Virus record (IMG/VR): IMGVR_UViG_3300038441_000779
Location: 120,197 to 184,196 of that record
Length of the DNA: 64,000 bases
DNA from: a virus
Direction: 5' to 3' (one strand)
The position numbers were made by a program, and so were the translations under genes. The notes beneath the pieces are model-generated. The model did not search any database. It worked only from the letters and a program-made list of their open reading frames with translations, and had not been told where the DNA came from. This document shows positions 8,454 to 17,645 of this stretch, in pieces. Positions within the stretch are counted from its first letter, which is position 1. Each line of letters starts with the position of its first letter.

Positions 8454-10256
8454 ATGACTCCGAACATTTCACCCATTGTGGCCAAAGTTTGTAAAAGTGC
8501 TGGCTACAGTGAGCACAAATACGACAAAAGCCAAGACCTGTTGTGTGCCAAGATTACCAACATCCACGAGGACGGTAGTCGCTCTAATTCGTTCATCGCA
8601 ATTAAGAACTATAAGCAACCTTTTTGGATTGTGAAGGACACCCACCGGCACTTCAAACAACACAAGGATTACATCAAAGAGTCGATGGTGCGTGAGTACA
8701 ACCAACCACGCTGCCGTATCCCTTTTGAGGTCAAGAAACAACTGTACGGGGCTGCTGATAACAAAGCGTCCATGTACGACGTTAAGAAAGAACAGTTCGT
8801 GTTTGGTTTGGACCAGACTCCACCTGTACACTTCAAGCGTCGGTTCTTTGAGAAGTATGGTGAGATCCAGGAGAAGGAACCATACACTCTAGCGGCATTC
8901 GACGTCGAAGCAGATATGGATGATCCGGAACAACCGATCATCTGTGCTTCGGTAACCATGAAAGATAAGGCTTACTTCGCCGGTGTCCGTGGTTGGTATA
9001 AAGAGGACAACGACGAGGACATCCTAGACAAGCTCAAGGAAGCAGAAGAGAAGTACGTCAAGGAACACGTTGAGCGTCGTAACTGCAAGATCGCTTATGA
9101 ACTGTTTGACACACCTGGTCAAGTAGTAGCCGCCTGTATTGGCAAGTTCCACGAATGGGAACCTGACTGGGTAGCTAGCTGGAACGCAGCATACGACATG
9201 GAAGCTTGCGAGAAGGCCTTGATTAAAGAAGGTTATGATCTCGCTGACGTTTACTGTGACCCGCGTGTACCTAGAGAGTTCCGTTCCTACGAATATAACC
9301 CTGGGCGTACGCACAAGGTTAAAGAGAACGGTGACCGTACTCCTTTGGAACCGCAAGAGAAGTTCCCGAGTGTGCGTTGCCAGGCTACTTGGAAATGGGC
9401 AGATGCCATGTCGGTATATGCTATCAAACGTTTCCCATTCGGCAAGTTGGAAAGCTACTCGCTGGAAGCCATCTCTAACCGTGAAGAAGTTCCTGGTAAG
9501 CTGTACACCGATGAAGGTCGTCAATGGGGCAATGGTTCGCCTCAGTGGCACCGGAACATGCAGCGTTACCAGAAGTACTTGTACTCGATCTACAACATCG
9601 CGGATAACTGGCCGATTGAAGAGATCAACGAGAAGACCTTCGACTTCACTCTCTCGTTACCAATGCTGCTACGCTACTCGGAGTACTTCAACTTCGTGTC
9701 GCAACCTACATTGATCTCGGATACTCTTTCCTTTGTTGCGAAAGAGCACGGTTATGTTTGGGGCAGCACTCCGCCTAAACGTGACACCTACTTCAGTGAT
9801 CGCCTGCCTACTCTGGGTGACTGGATTGCTCTCCTCGATACTGAGAAGAACGCCAGCCAAGGTAGCTTCCTGTTCGAGGGTCTTCTGGATGTTCAGAGCC
9901 AAGGTCGAGGGGCTACTTCTGACTTGGACGTGGAGGGTGCTTACCCAACTGGTACTCTGACTGGTAACGTAAGTAACGCTACCACGATGATGGAAGTGTA
10001 TCGTATCCAAGGGGCTGATGCCATGCAGCTGCGTGAGATCGCTGTTAACTACGCAAGTAGCCCAGCGGCTAACGCAATCGGTTTGGGCCACGCTCTGTAT
10101 CGTTTCCCGAAAGTAAGCGATATGGTAGAGGTGTTCGAACGTTGCCTGCGCGAACGTGGTATGGAAGACGTTCTGTACAAACTGCAGAATGCTGAAGCGG
10201 CTAATGCTCCTGTGATCGACGAAACACTCAACCCTGACCTGCCAATGGCAGCATAA
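8454..10256 (+). CDS. Family B DNA polymerase, N-terminal half: 3'-5' exonuclease plus motif A (600 aa)
   Basis: The exonuclease motifs are in order: Exo I AAFDVEAD (D150, E152), Exo II SWNAAYDME (N244, D248), Exo III YNIADN (Y380, D384). Polymerase motif A follows as SDLDVEGAYPT (D492, Y497), and the protein stops about 100 residues later. Motifs B and C and the thumb are absent here. They occur in the 704-residue protein at 39999-42113 on the other strand, so the polymerase is made from two separate genes. The ribosome site is weak (no clear AGGAG before ATG 8454). The gene stands alone between minus-strand virion genes and ends in a bidirectional terminator. Expected role: copying and proofreading phage DNA inside the phage compartment. 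Confidence 0.9.
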   Translation: MTPNISPIVAKVCKSAGYSEHKYDKSQDLLCAKITNIHEDGSRSNSFIAIKNYKQPFWIVKDTHRHFKQHKDYIKESMVREYNQPRCRIPFEVKKQLYGAADNKASMYDVKKEQFVFGLDQTPPVHFKRRFFEKYGEIQEKEPYTLAAFDVEADMDDPEQPIICASVTMKDKAYFAGVRGWYKEDNDEDILDKLKEAEEKYVKEHVERRNCKIAYELFDTPGQVVAACIGKFHEWEPDWVASWNAAYDMEACEKALIKEGYDLADVYCDPRVPREFRSYEYNPGRTHKVKENGDRTPLEPQEKFPSVRCQATWKWADAMSVYAIKRFPFGKLESYSLEAISNREEVPGKLYTDEGRQWGNGSPQWHRNMQRYQKYLYSIYNIADNWPIEEINEKTFDFTLSLPMLLRYSEYFNFVSQPTLISDTLSFVAKEHGYVWGSTPPKRDTYFSDRLPTLGDWIALLDTEKNASQGSFLFEGLLDVQSQGRGATSDLDVEGAYPTGTLTGNVSNATTMMEVYRIQGADAMQLREIAVNYASSPAANAIGLGHALYRFPKVSDMVEVFERCLRERGMEDVLYKLQNAEAANAPVIDETLNPDLPMAA

Positions 10257-10260
10257 CAGC

Positions 10261-10303
10261 TATAACCCTACCCAGGCTCCCGAAGGGCCTGGGTAGGGTT
10301 ATA
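10261..10303. terminator. Bidirectional hairpin terminator
   Basis: TATAACCCTACCCAGGC and its complement GCCTGGGTAGGGTTATA enclose a 9-nt loop between the convergent ends at 10256 (+) and 10311 (-). The 17-bp stem flanked by A and T serves both directions. Confidence 0.88.
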
Positions 10304-10310
10304 TACACGC

Positions 10311-11393
10311 TTACAGACCGAACAGAGCGATCAAGTCGCCGTGTACGGTACGCAGACGGTGGTTCGATACTTCGATCAACTTCGCAACTTTCACCGCTTG
10401 GTTGACGATAACCCGCAGAACAGCAACTTCTTTCTTGAGCTCTGCTTTGTCCTTACCTTCCTTGGCCTTCTTCATCCGGGCTTCGGTTTGGGTCAGGATG
10501 GTTTGCATCTTGCCTTTACGCTGGTTGAACGCTTCACCCAGAGCCTTCATGGCGTCGACGTTGGCCTGAATAGTTTTGCCGAATGCAACAACCTTCGGTA
10601 CGGTATCCAGGGACAGCGCCTTTTCCAACAGAGGGATGAAGGTGTTGTCTTTAACCAGGATCTTGTCGATCTCGGCTTCCAGCTCGATGTTGAGGTGGGC
10701 AACTGGGTGGTCGGCGCTAGCAACGGTGTTAGTAGCCGAGTGGTATTTCTCGTTCTTATCGTCATTGACGATCTTCTGGAAACCACGTTTAGCAGCAACA
10801 GCGTTCTTGATACTTTGCTCGACCTTCTGCCGACCCTTCTTGTTCATCTTGGCGATCTTCGCCAGGGCAGCCTTGATGGCAGCGCGAGCCTCTTTTGGAG
10901 ACTTGGCTTCCTTCAGAGCTTTGGCAGTAGCCTCGTCACCGTTCTCGGAAGCGATAGCAGCCATTTTGCCGGCTTGCTTCTTCGCGTCTTCGTCGGACTG
11001 AGTACCATTCTCGGCCGCTTGCGCTTCCTTGTTGTTCTCGTCGACTTCTTTCTTGGTGGTTTCTGCTTCTTCAGCATTGTCACGACCAAAGAAGAAGTTC
11101 CACACCGACTTGAACATCTTGACGATCCAGTCCCATGCGGCCTGGATACCACCACCGATGGTGCCAAAGATGCTTTCGTTGCCTTGCAGAGCGTTGAGCG
11201 GGATAACACCATTGGCGTACAGCACGCCTTCCAGATAGCGCTGAGAGGCGGTCAGAGAGATGCTCTCACCACCAGCTACCGCATCCATCTGATCGACCGA
11301 GTCGTCCAGGGCATCCAGCATTACGTTTACTTCAGGGACATCGGGTACTTCAAAAGTAGCCGGGTCCGGTTCGTAGCTTTCGATGTCGATCAT
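10311..11393 (-). CDS. Candidate inner-body/ejected virion protein, phiKZ gp93-like by position (360 aa)
   Basis: The N-terminal 75 residues are acidic. A glycine/aromatic hydrophobic segment around 79-100 follows (IFGTIGGGIQAAWDWIVKMF, then FFFGRD), then a long Lys/Glu/Ala-rich helical region with an acidic low-complexity stretch near 105-140. The layout parallels the 516-residue protein at 5051-6601. In phiKZ the inner-body paralogues gp93 and gp95 sit at comparable places. Role in the virion core or ejection is inferred from layout and synteny; I saw no enzymatic motif. ATG at 11393, 12 nt downstream of the preceding gene. Confidence 0.55.
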   Translation of the reverse strand: MIDIESYEPDPATFEVPDVPEVNVMLDALDDSVDQMDAVAGGESISLTASQRYLEGVLYANGVIPLNALQGNESIFGTIGGGIQAAWDWIVKMFKSVWNFFFGRDNAEEAETTKKEVDENNKEAQAAENGTQSDEDAKKQAGKMAAIASENGDEATAKALKEAKSPKEARAAIKAALAKIAKMNKKGRQKVEQSIKNAVAAKRGFQKIVNDDKNEKYHSATNTVASADHPVAHLNIELEAEIDKILVKDNTFIPLLEKALSLDTVPKVVAFGKTIQANVDAMKALGEAFNQRKGKMQTILTQTEARMKKAKEGKDKAELKKEVAVLRVIVNQAVKVAKLIEVSNHRLRTVHGDLIALFGL

Positions 11394-11405
11394 GATGCGC
11401 TCTTT

Positions 11406-12188
11406 TTACTTGGCGGCTACGAGGGAGTTGAAGTACTTGGTAACGTTCTGCTTGCCAACGTTCTTCATGTGCTGAATCACGAAGGCGATGTCGATACGCG
11501 ACCCCAGGTGATGACGGCTGTTCCAGTTGGTGGCGACCTTGGTCAGGAAGGTAATGTACGCTTCGTAACGGTTGATCGAATCCTGTGGGTACTTACCGGC
11601 CAGGCCACGGATGAAGCGCAGGGCATCACCGGAACGGAACAGCTCTTTGTTCTCGATGATTGCACGCACCAGGGCGTCAGTAACCAGCTTGAACTCGTCG
11701 TAGTCCAGAGAGGTGGAGTTACCGACGGTTTCCATGAAGGTAACCTGTTCTTCGTGTTGAGCCTTGGTGTCAGCGAAGCCCAGTTCACCGCGCAGGTGTT
11801 TCAGGTGCTTGGCCAGGCGAGCCATCATGATGTTGGTAACAGCGGTACCGTTAGCGTTGGTCATGTCGGCGGAAGCAACACGAGCGGCTGGGGTTTCCAG
11901 GTTGGCTTCATCGTTAGGCGCGTCAGCCTTGACGATAGGACCGGCCGGAGGAATCGCAGGAGCGGCTGGAGCAGCTTGTTCCTGTTGTTCAGGCTTGTCT
12001 TCCTGGCCGTCGACCTTTTCGACCACAGGAGCGATGTACTCGCCTGCTTGGTCTTGTTGTGCGAGACCGGCTTCGACAGCCGAAGCATCTTCGGCTTTAA
12101 CGATGATCTCGCCTTCTTTGACTGCGAGTTGTGCCATACCGCCAGCAGGACGGGTGGTCTTGCCAGTTACTTCTTTTTCAGTTGCCAT
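11406..12188 (-). CDS. Hypothetical protein with Ala/Pro/Gln-rich N-terminal half (260 aa)
   Basis: Residues 1-100 are low complexity: Lys/Glu/Val, then Gln/Ala/Pro (EQQEQAAPAAPAIPPAGP), probably disordered. Residues 115-260 form a compact helical domain. ATG at 12188 is followed by heavily biased codons, suggesting strong expression. It is co-directional with the inner-body-like gene 12 nt downstream and is preceded by the terminator of the next operon, so a promoter should lie in 12189-12243. Function unknown; a head or scaffold-type role would fit the context, but this is a guess. Confidence 0.7.
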   Translation of the reverse strand: MATEKEVTGKTTRPAGGMAQLAVKEGEIIVKAEDASAVEAGLAQQDQAGEYIAPVVEKVDGQEDKPEQQEQAAPAAPAIPPAGPIVKADAPNDEANLETPAARVASADMTNANGTAVTNIMMARLAKHLKHLRGELGFADTKAQHEEQVTFMETVGNSTSLDYDEFKLVTDALVRAIIENKELFRSGDALRFIRGLAGKYPQDSINRYEAYITFLTKVATNWNSRHHLGSRIDIAFVIQHMKNVGKQNVTKYFNSLVAAK

Positions 12189-12243
12189 GAGAAAAGCCTC
12201 GACTATTTCGAAATAGTGAATAAAACCTGATGCTGATCAGCAT

Positions 12244-12281
12244 AAAATACCCCCTACCCTTAACGGGGTAGGGGGTATTTT
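12244..12281 (-). terminator. Rho-independent terminator of the 15295-12289 operon
   Basis: AAAATACCCCCTACCC and its complement GGGTAGGGGGTATTTT form a 16-bp stem with a 6-nt loop just beyond the stop at 12289 on the minus strand. A/T ends on both arms mean it could act in both directions. Confidence 0.88.
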
Positions 12282-12288
12282 ACTATGC

Positions 12289-12723
12289 CTACACTTTAAT
12301 CTGTTTTGGATCGATGCCAGCTTTATTCAAGAGATCCAGTTGATCCTTGGGTAATCCTTGTTGTCTAGCTTGCTGTTCCCGTTTGGCTGCCTCTGCTTTC
12401 TCTCGTTTATTAAGTCCTGAACTAACCGCTTCCAAGAATTCGTCCACGACAACGGCAGGGAGAGTCAAGAAATCCTTGGGATCCATGAGCTCCTTCAGTT
12501 TGTGGTATCCGTAGTGCTCGCCAATTTGCTCAAGCGACCACGGATGGAAGAAGTCATTCTCAGCAGAGAAGTACCCAATAGACGAGAAGGGAGTTCGAGT
12601 CTTCTGGTTGTAGTACTCAAGGTTAAGATCAACCATCATCTTCTCATTGAGTGCTAAAGCCTCGGGAAGCATGTGTTTCGTTGAGCGTCCCAACAACTGC
12701 TTGGTAACGCCCTCATGCACCAC
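12289..12723 (-). CDS. Hypothetical protein, GTG start (144 aa)
   Basis: The frame opens with GTG at 12723 (MVHEGVTKQ), 35 nt after the upstream gene. A GGAGGG ribosome site lies about 14 nt upstream, a little far, so the start is not certain; the next in-frame ATG (MLPEALALNE) is 18 codons in. The C-terminal third is Lys/Arg/Glu/Gln-rich and helical (KREKAEAAKREQQARQQ). Third and last gene of an operon with a 580-residue Cys-motif protein and a 261-residue basic protein. In T4-like systems small proteins at such places act in head or tail assembly; nothing more can be claimed. Confidence 0.65.
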   Translation of the reverse strand: MVHEGVTKQLLGRSTKHMLPEALALNEKMMVDLNLEYYNQKTRTPFSSIGYFSAENDFFHPWSLEQIGEHYGYHKLKELMDPKDFLTLPAVVVDEFLEAVSSGLNKREKAEAAKREQQARQQGLPKDQLDLLNKAGIDPKQIKV

Positions 12724-12758
12724 GCTAAACTCGATCTTCCCTCCCGGACGGACGCGCG

Positions 12759-14501
12759 CTATTCGGAGAGGGCTTTTGCCTTTGCTTCCAGACTTTCGGT
12801 TGCGGCGTTCATCATGAGCAACTGGATATGGGTAAAAAAACTCATGATCGGGTCGATCGGAGTGTACCCCAACTTACGTTCTTTCAGACCTTCCGGATCT
12901 TCGAGCTCCGCCTGGTTCTTCTTGCACTTCGGACAGTCGAAGTTCTGAAGGGCGACGAAAGACTTCGACAAGAACGGAGTCTTGTTGATGATGTCTTTGG
13001 TCAGTACCAGGTTCAGATACTTGGACTCCTTGATGACCTCCAAGAGACCTTCGTTGAAGTCGTTCTGGTCACGAGCACGATCGCGATCCAGGACAATGTC
13101 CTTTTCCTCGCTGTTCGGCGGAGCGATACCAACGAAGAGGTTCACCCAGTGGATGTACTCAGTGGCCCCCAGGTCGGTGTAGAGCATGTTGCGCTGGGTT
13201 TCGTACTCTTCTGGATCGATGATCTTGGTACGCAGGTCTGCCAGCATCGGCGAGATACGACCGGAGAAGTAGTCGAAGGTCATGAAAGCGTCTGCCAGCG
13301 AAGGCGAGGCCAGTTCCATGTAGATCGACTTGTCTTCGTTGTACACCTTGGCAGTGTCCAGACCGAAGTTGGCCTTCTTGATCAGCGCCAGCGTTTCATC
13401 CGCGGTGTAGGTCACCTTGTGGTTGAACAGGTTGGCGTAGATCGCAGACTCTTCATCAGTGTCGTGCCAGTCGCGGTGGTGAACGATCTTTTCCGGATCG
13501 ACCAGCTGGAAGTCTTTCCAACCACAGCCAGGCGCAGCACAGATCAACTGCATGTGCACACCCTTGTTGGTGTACGCGCGCAGCAATGAGGTGGTCAGTA
13601 CGTCGATATCCGTCCAGCGGATAATACGAGCCAGCTGGGAGAAGTCACCGATGTCGCTGATGCTCGAGTAAGTGATACGCGAAACGATGAAGTTCCAGAT
13701 CACTCGGGCGGCGGCAACACGAGCCAGGATCACACTGTTGTTGTTGACTTGGCGGACGTAGCCCTTGATCGCCGTCTTGATGTCGTTGATCAGGTTACCC
13801 ATTTCCATCTTCGACGGACGGGTGATGATCAGCTTGGTGAACGAGTTGCGCAGTTCGATATCGAACATCAGCTTCCCGTCTTCAGCATTGATCGACCGGC
13901 GGCGCATGATCTCGGAGTCTTTCAGGTTCTTGGTGTTGAGGCCTGGTTTACGACCGTTGATGTCGGAGGTAACCAAACCACCGCGGTCACAGACGTTGGA
14001 GATGCCTTGCTCACGAATAGCGTTGGAACGCATCTTCACTTCGTCGAGGAACTCGGTGTAGAAGGAGATCATGCGCGAGGCCATCTCTTCTGCATCGTCT
14101 ACCGTCAGGTCTGGGTAGTTCTTCTCGACAAAAGCTTCCCAATCGAGTTCTTGCTTCTTCGCTGCAGCAGAAAACTGCATCGGATCGGCGTCGGCCATAC
14201 GGCGCATGGTCATCAACTGGATAAACGGCTGCATCAGCTTGGCCGAGTTATCACGCGATGCTTTGCTGTTGCCCAGGAACACCGTGATATAACCTTGGGC
14301 GATCTCGTCTTCAGTGAGTTCGCGAACAAGACACGTCTGAGGAATCAGACGCTTCTTCATGGTGGTGTTTTCGGCGGTGTGCACTTCGTTGAAAGTCGCC
14401 GGAGTCACCTGGGGTTTCTGTTCTGCTGGAGCCGCGGCTGGAGCTGGCGCAGCAGCTGCTTCTTCTGCTGGTCGTTGACCGTTAATCTCTTCTGACATCA
14501 T
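12759..14501 (-). CDS. Large hypothetical protein with two Cys pairs, likely structural (580 aa)
   Basis: The start is placed at ATG 14501, preceded by AAGGG; the TTG one codon earlier is unlikely. Residues 10-35 are Ala/Pro-rich. The middle is helical and well structured. Two Cys clusters are visible: CAAPGCGWKDF near residue 327 and DCPKCKKNQ near residue 537, which together could bind one metal ion. Sits between the 261-residue basic protein and the 144-residue protein with short gaps, so the three are one operon. Family not recognised; a virion or assembly protein is most likely from context. Confidence 0.7.
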   Translation of the reverse strand: MMSEEINGQRPAEEAAAAPAPAAAPAEQKPQVTPATFNEVHTAENTTMKKRLIPQTCLVRELTEDEIAQGYITVFLGNSKASRDNSAKLMQPFIQLMTMRRMADADPMQFSAAAKKQELDWEAFVEKNYPDLTVDDAEEMASRMISFYTEFLDEVKMRSNAIREQGISNVCDRGGLVTSDINGRKPGLNTKNLKDSEIMRRRSINAEDGKLMFDIELRNSFTKLIITRPSKMEMGNLINDIKTAIKGYVRQVNNNSVILARVAAARVIWNFIVSRITYSSISDIGDFSQLARIIRWTDIDVLTTSLLRAYTNKGVHMQLICAAPGCGWKDFQLVDPEKIVHHRDWHDTDEESAIYANLFNHKVTYTADETLALIKKANFGLDTAKVYNEDKSIYMELASPSLADAFMTFDYFSGRISPMLADLRTKIIDPEEYETQRNMLYTDLGATEYIHWVNLFVGIAPPNSEEKDIVLDRDRARDQNDFNEGLLEVIKESKYLNLVLTKDIINKTPFLSKSFVALQNFDCPKCKKNQAELEDPEGLKERKLGYTPIDPIMSFFTHIQLLMMNAATESLEAKAKALSE

Positions 14502-14509
14502 CAATACCC

Positions 14510-15295
14510 TTAGTTAATGTCTTTGATGGAGGCGCCTTCGGTGAGCAGCTCTTCCAGATCGCTGGGAGCGTCTTCACCGGCAGGGATGAATTCTTGTTCG
14601 GTTTCGTCAGCCGCATCTTCCGGCGCGTCGATCTGAGTCATGGTGCGATACAGGTGCTGGACCTTGTTCAGACGCTGATCGTGCATGCGCATGGCGAAGT
14701 CCAGATCTTTCTCACCTGGCTCCATGTGCTCACGGGCGTATTCGTTGATCAGCGCACCGTGTTGCTTGAGGGTCTCGTTGTAGACATCCGGCGCAGTGGT
14801 CTTGATCATCTCGACCATGTTGTCCATGTAGTGGACGTAGATATCCGGGAAGTCTTCGAACTTCTGGCCTTCTTCCATGAGGACACGCATGACCATCATG
14901 TCTTCAGCGATCTTGACCAGGGCCTCATCGTAGCCTTCCATGCGCTTGCGATCTTCGACAGTCAGTTCGAACTTGCCTTCGCTGGCGAGGATGTCAGCAA
15001 TTTCGACGGCCGAGTGGATCGGGGCGATCAGGTGGATGGCGTCGAGCATGCCGGTAACGATTTCTTTGTTATCCGGGCCTGCGTCACCACGACCTGGGTT
15101 ACGAGCCAGTTCACGGTACTTCTCGGCGGTGGCCAGAACACCGTTGGCTGCCACTTCGTCGATCAGTTGCTCCTGAGAAGGCACGTCGTATTTACGATCG
15201 AAGCGTGCTACCGAACCGGCGCCAGGTTTCTTGACACGTTTGGCTTTCTTGCGCTTGTCACGTTTGGCGGCCATGCTTTGATTTTTAGTGCCCAT
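14510..15295 (-). CDS. Hypothetical protein with strongly basic N-terminus (261 aa)
   Basis: Residues 8-30 are Lys/Arg-rich (AAKRDKRKKAKRVKKPG), suited to nucleic-acid binding. The rest is helical and acidic, ending in an Asp/Glu-rich tail of about 40 residues. First gene of the operon 15295 to 12289. It diverges from the plus-strand gene at 15334 with 38 bp between starts, so promoters for both directions overlap here or lie inside coding sequence. No known family recognised. Confidence 0.7.
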   Translation of the reverse strand: MGTKNQSMAAKRDKRKKAKRVKKPGAGSVARFDRKYDVPSQEQLIDEVAANGVLATAEKYRELARNPGRGDAGPDNKEIVTGMLDAIHLIAPIHSAVEIADILASEGKFELTVEDRKRMEGYDEALVKIAEDMMVMRVLMEEGQKFEDFPDIYVHYMDNMVEMIKTTAPDVYNETLKQHGALINEYAREHMEPGEKDLDFAMRMHDQRLNKVQHLYRTMTQIDAPEDAADETEQEFIPAGEDAPSDLEELLTEGASIKDIN

Positions 15296-15333
15296 GAATG
15301 CTATGTTCCTTATCGACCTGTGGTGGAAAAGAT

Positions 15334-16290
15334 ATGCTTATTAATGCAGAAGAAGCTGTTTTGGTAGAAGACGACGAAGACCTCGCCGCTTCAATTATCG
15401 GTGGTCCGTGGACTCTCTTTAAACAGAGCATCCCTGAACCCCAAGCCAAAATATTGGTCCAGGCGTTTAATTTAATCCTGCTCGCTGATACCACGGCTGG
15501 CAAGGAGGACGAACTGGATCCCGATGCGCTGTTGGGTCACCCTACCTCTATGTTGCCGGTAGACGTTAACAACTTGCTGGTTGATGATGCTGTAAGCCTC
15601 GTAAACAAGAAAGCGCATATCTACGAGATGCTTATCGACAATACAATGTACTTGCTGCGTAATCTCGGTTTCACATTGGACGAAGATTACGTAACAGCAG
15701 AAATGCTGCCATATCTCTGTAAGATAGGGCACTTCTTCTACGAGATGCAAGGCTACCAAGATTTGATCGGTATTGCTGGTGCTTTGGAGTCGCCAGATAT
15801 CCCTACAGTGGATCGCTTCCTGTTGGTGCTGGAACGTTACTTGGGTGAAGATGCTGATATGACCCCTTACGAGATGCTCATCTCTGACGTCTCGGAAGTC
15901 TGCCTGAAGGCTATCAAAGACAGCCTGGAAGGTGAAGACGTCTCTGTTGGTATCCCAGACTCCCTGATTCAACGTGTGAAGGCGAATCTCCTGGTTCTCG
16001 AAGGTACCCTAGCTTATAACCACATCCGCTCCAATGGACAGCTTGGGGGCTCTCTGGATAGCTTCCTCAACTTCTTCCATAAAGAGCTGCGCCCACTCCA
16101 AGACGAACTGACTGGCGACAACGTACATGCTTACGTCAAGGAACTCATCGGGTTCTATTTGATCAGCGACGTTAACTCCAGCCAGATCAAAGAACGTTTA
16201 CTTACCACTACATACGAGTTGACAGACGACCACCTGACAATGGTTAAAGTAGAATCCCTTATTAATCAGTTGGTATTCCCTAATGAATAA
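15334..16290 (+). CDS. Hypothetical protein upstream of virion RNAP subunit (318 aa)
   Basis: The start is set at ATG 15334 (MLINAEEAVL), with a GGTGG site upstream; an earlier in-frame ATG at 15298 would nearly touch the divergent gene. The protein is acidic and almost entirely helical with no recognised motif. Its end overlaps the start of the RNAP beta-prime fragment by 8 nt, so the two are translationally coupled. It may assist that polymerase, but that is context only. Confidence 0.7.
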   Translation: MLINAEEAVLVEDDEDLAASIIGGPWTLFKQSIPEPQAKILVQAFNLILLADTTAGKEDELDPDALLGHPTSMLPVDVNNLLVDDAVSLVNKKAHIYEMLIDNTMYLLRNLGFTLDEDYVTAEMLPYLCKIGHFFYEMQGYQDLIGIAGALESPDIPTVDRFLLVLERYLGEDADMTPYEMLISDVSEVCLKAIKDSLEGEDVSVGIPDSLIQRVKANLLVLEGTLAYNHIRSNGQLGGSLDSFLNFFHKELRPLQDELTGDNVHAYVKELIGFYLISDVNSSQIKERLLTTTYELTDDHLTMVKVESLINQLVFPNE

Positions 16291-17578
16291 GTTAGCCTTC
16301 CTTAAAGTCTGGCTGGCCAACCAGGGCTACGCAGAGAAAGCCGCAGTTCAATCGGTTATCTCGGTACAGTTCGAAGACGAAGAGTCGGCTGGCGCTTTCA
16401 AGCAGGTTCCTTGGGCAGTATATGTAGAAGAGGGCAAGTACCACGTACTGATCGACGGGGTCCCTAACGTTATCGAAGGGGATGTCTCGCGTCCTCTGTT
16501 TGTTAACGACGACTACATCGATCTGCCGGGTGACTTCCATCCAGTACTGCGTGGTGCCAAGACCGACACTACCTTCGGGTTACTGTTTTTCAACATCGTC
16601 TTGTTCTGGGAAGTCTTCGGTGAGAAGGTCCCGTACATTAACCAGGAGTTCACTACCGGTCTGATTCGTGGCTATTTGTCCGATCTGATGGTAGACAACC
16701 CGAAGGAGGGTGAAGAAGTTCCTCCTGGTAAGGCTTCGGTAGACGACTGCATGAAGTTTACCCGCCATTGCAACTTCCTGGAGGGACTGGGAACCTACTT
16801 CGTGCGTCCTGGTGGCAATGAGATGCTCACCATCAGTCCTAAGGTGCTTAAGCGTAAAGAAGAGCTCCTGGCTCAGCTTAAGGCTGATGGCAAGATGAAC
16901 GACCCGGTAGCCGTTACCAAGGCTATTGATGAACTGGTGCAGATGGACCGCGAAGAGATCATGAATGGTCCCGGCGCTACCTTCATCATTAACGATGCGT
17001 TCATCAGTAACGCCCGTAAGCGTATGTTCATTGCCTTCGGTATCGAGCCTAAGGGTGATGGCTGGGTATTCCTGCACATGTCTCTTGATGAAGGCATGGA
17101 CCCTGAGGAGATGGTTGCATACATTAACACCGCTGTTGCTGGTTCGTACTCGCGTTCCATGTCTACTGGTGAAGGTGGTGCTCAGGTTAAGGAAGTACTG
17201 AAGCTGGTAGGGCGCCGTAAGGTCGCTGCGGTTGATTGCGGTACCAAGCTGGGTGAACCTATCGAGCTTAACCAATTCAACGCTAAACGCTGGGCTGGTA
17301 GCTTCTACATCGTTAATGGTAAGACCGAACCTCTTACCGCAGAAGTGGCCAAGGCAAACATCGGTAAGACCGTCTCTATCCGTACTCCTAACTTCTGTGC
17401 TCAAGATGAAGGTAACTTCTGTGCGCAGTGCTGTGGTACCGGGTTGGGTAAACTGGCTAACCGTTTGAGTGCCGAAGTAGTAACCATCCCTACCAAGATG
17501 ATGTTAGGTCGAATGAAGGCACAACACATTGCTGGCGCCAAGACTACTCGTCTGAATCTGTCTACCGCAATCAAATAG
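16283..17578 (+). CDS. RNA polymerase beta-prime C-terminal fragment, virion RNAP type (phiKZ gp80-like), 431 aa
   Basis: Two blocks match the C-terminal part of bacterial beta-prime. One is VKEVLKLVGRRKVAAVDCGT, equivalent to the region ending VVEDCGT. The other is FCAQDEGNFCAQCCGTGLG followed by MMLGRMKAQHIAG, equivalent to the GVCAHCYG zinc segment and the SIGEPGTQLTMRTFH block. So this is a multisubunit RNAP piece of about one third of beta-prime. phiKZ gp80 is a virion RNAP subunit and lies a few genes beyond the gp75 helicase, as here, which is the basis for the virion assignment. The other virion subunits must be outside the window. Coupled to the upstream gene; ends in a terminator. 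Confidence 0.8.
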   Translation: MNKLAFLKVWLANQGYAEKAAVQSVISVQFEDEESAGAFKQVPWAVYVEEGKYHVLIDGVPNVIEGDVSRPLFVNDDYIDLPGDFHPVLRGAKTDTTFGLLFFNIVLFWEVFGEKVPYINQEFTTGLIRGYLSDLMVDNPKEGEEVPPGKASVDDCMKFTRHCNFLEGLGTYFVRPGGNEMLTISPKVLKRKEELLAQLKADGKMNDPVAVTKAIDELVQMDREEIMNGPGATFIINDAFISNARKRMFIAFGIEPKGDGWVFLHMSLDEGMDPEEMVAYINTAVAGSYSRSMSTGEGGAQVKEVLKLVGRRKVAAVDCGTKLGEPIELNQFNAKRWAGSFYIVNGKTEPLTAEVAKANIGKTVSIRTPNFCAQDEGNFCAQCCGTGLGKLANRLSAEVVTIPTKMMLGRMKAQHIAGAKTTRLNLSTAIK

Positions 17579-17599
17579 CAAAAAAGAAAGGACCTCCCT

Positions 17600-17631
17600 C
17601 TACTCCTACTCCCAAATGGGAGTAGGAGTAG
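17600..17631. terminator. Bidirectional hairpin terminator
   Basis: CTACTCCTACTCCC and GGGAGTAGGAGTAG pair with a 4-nt loop between convergent genes ending at 17578 (+) and 17646 (-). Confidence 0.87.
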
Positions 17632-17645
17632 TAAGGGTTATTGTT

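Noticed and set aside
5075-12230. Antisense frames of 430-629 codons opposite the virion-type genes (5075-6388, 6998-8290, 10341-12230)
   Set aside because: Same codon-bias shadow effect; the sense genes have ribosome sites, overlaps and terminators.
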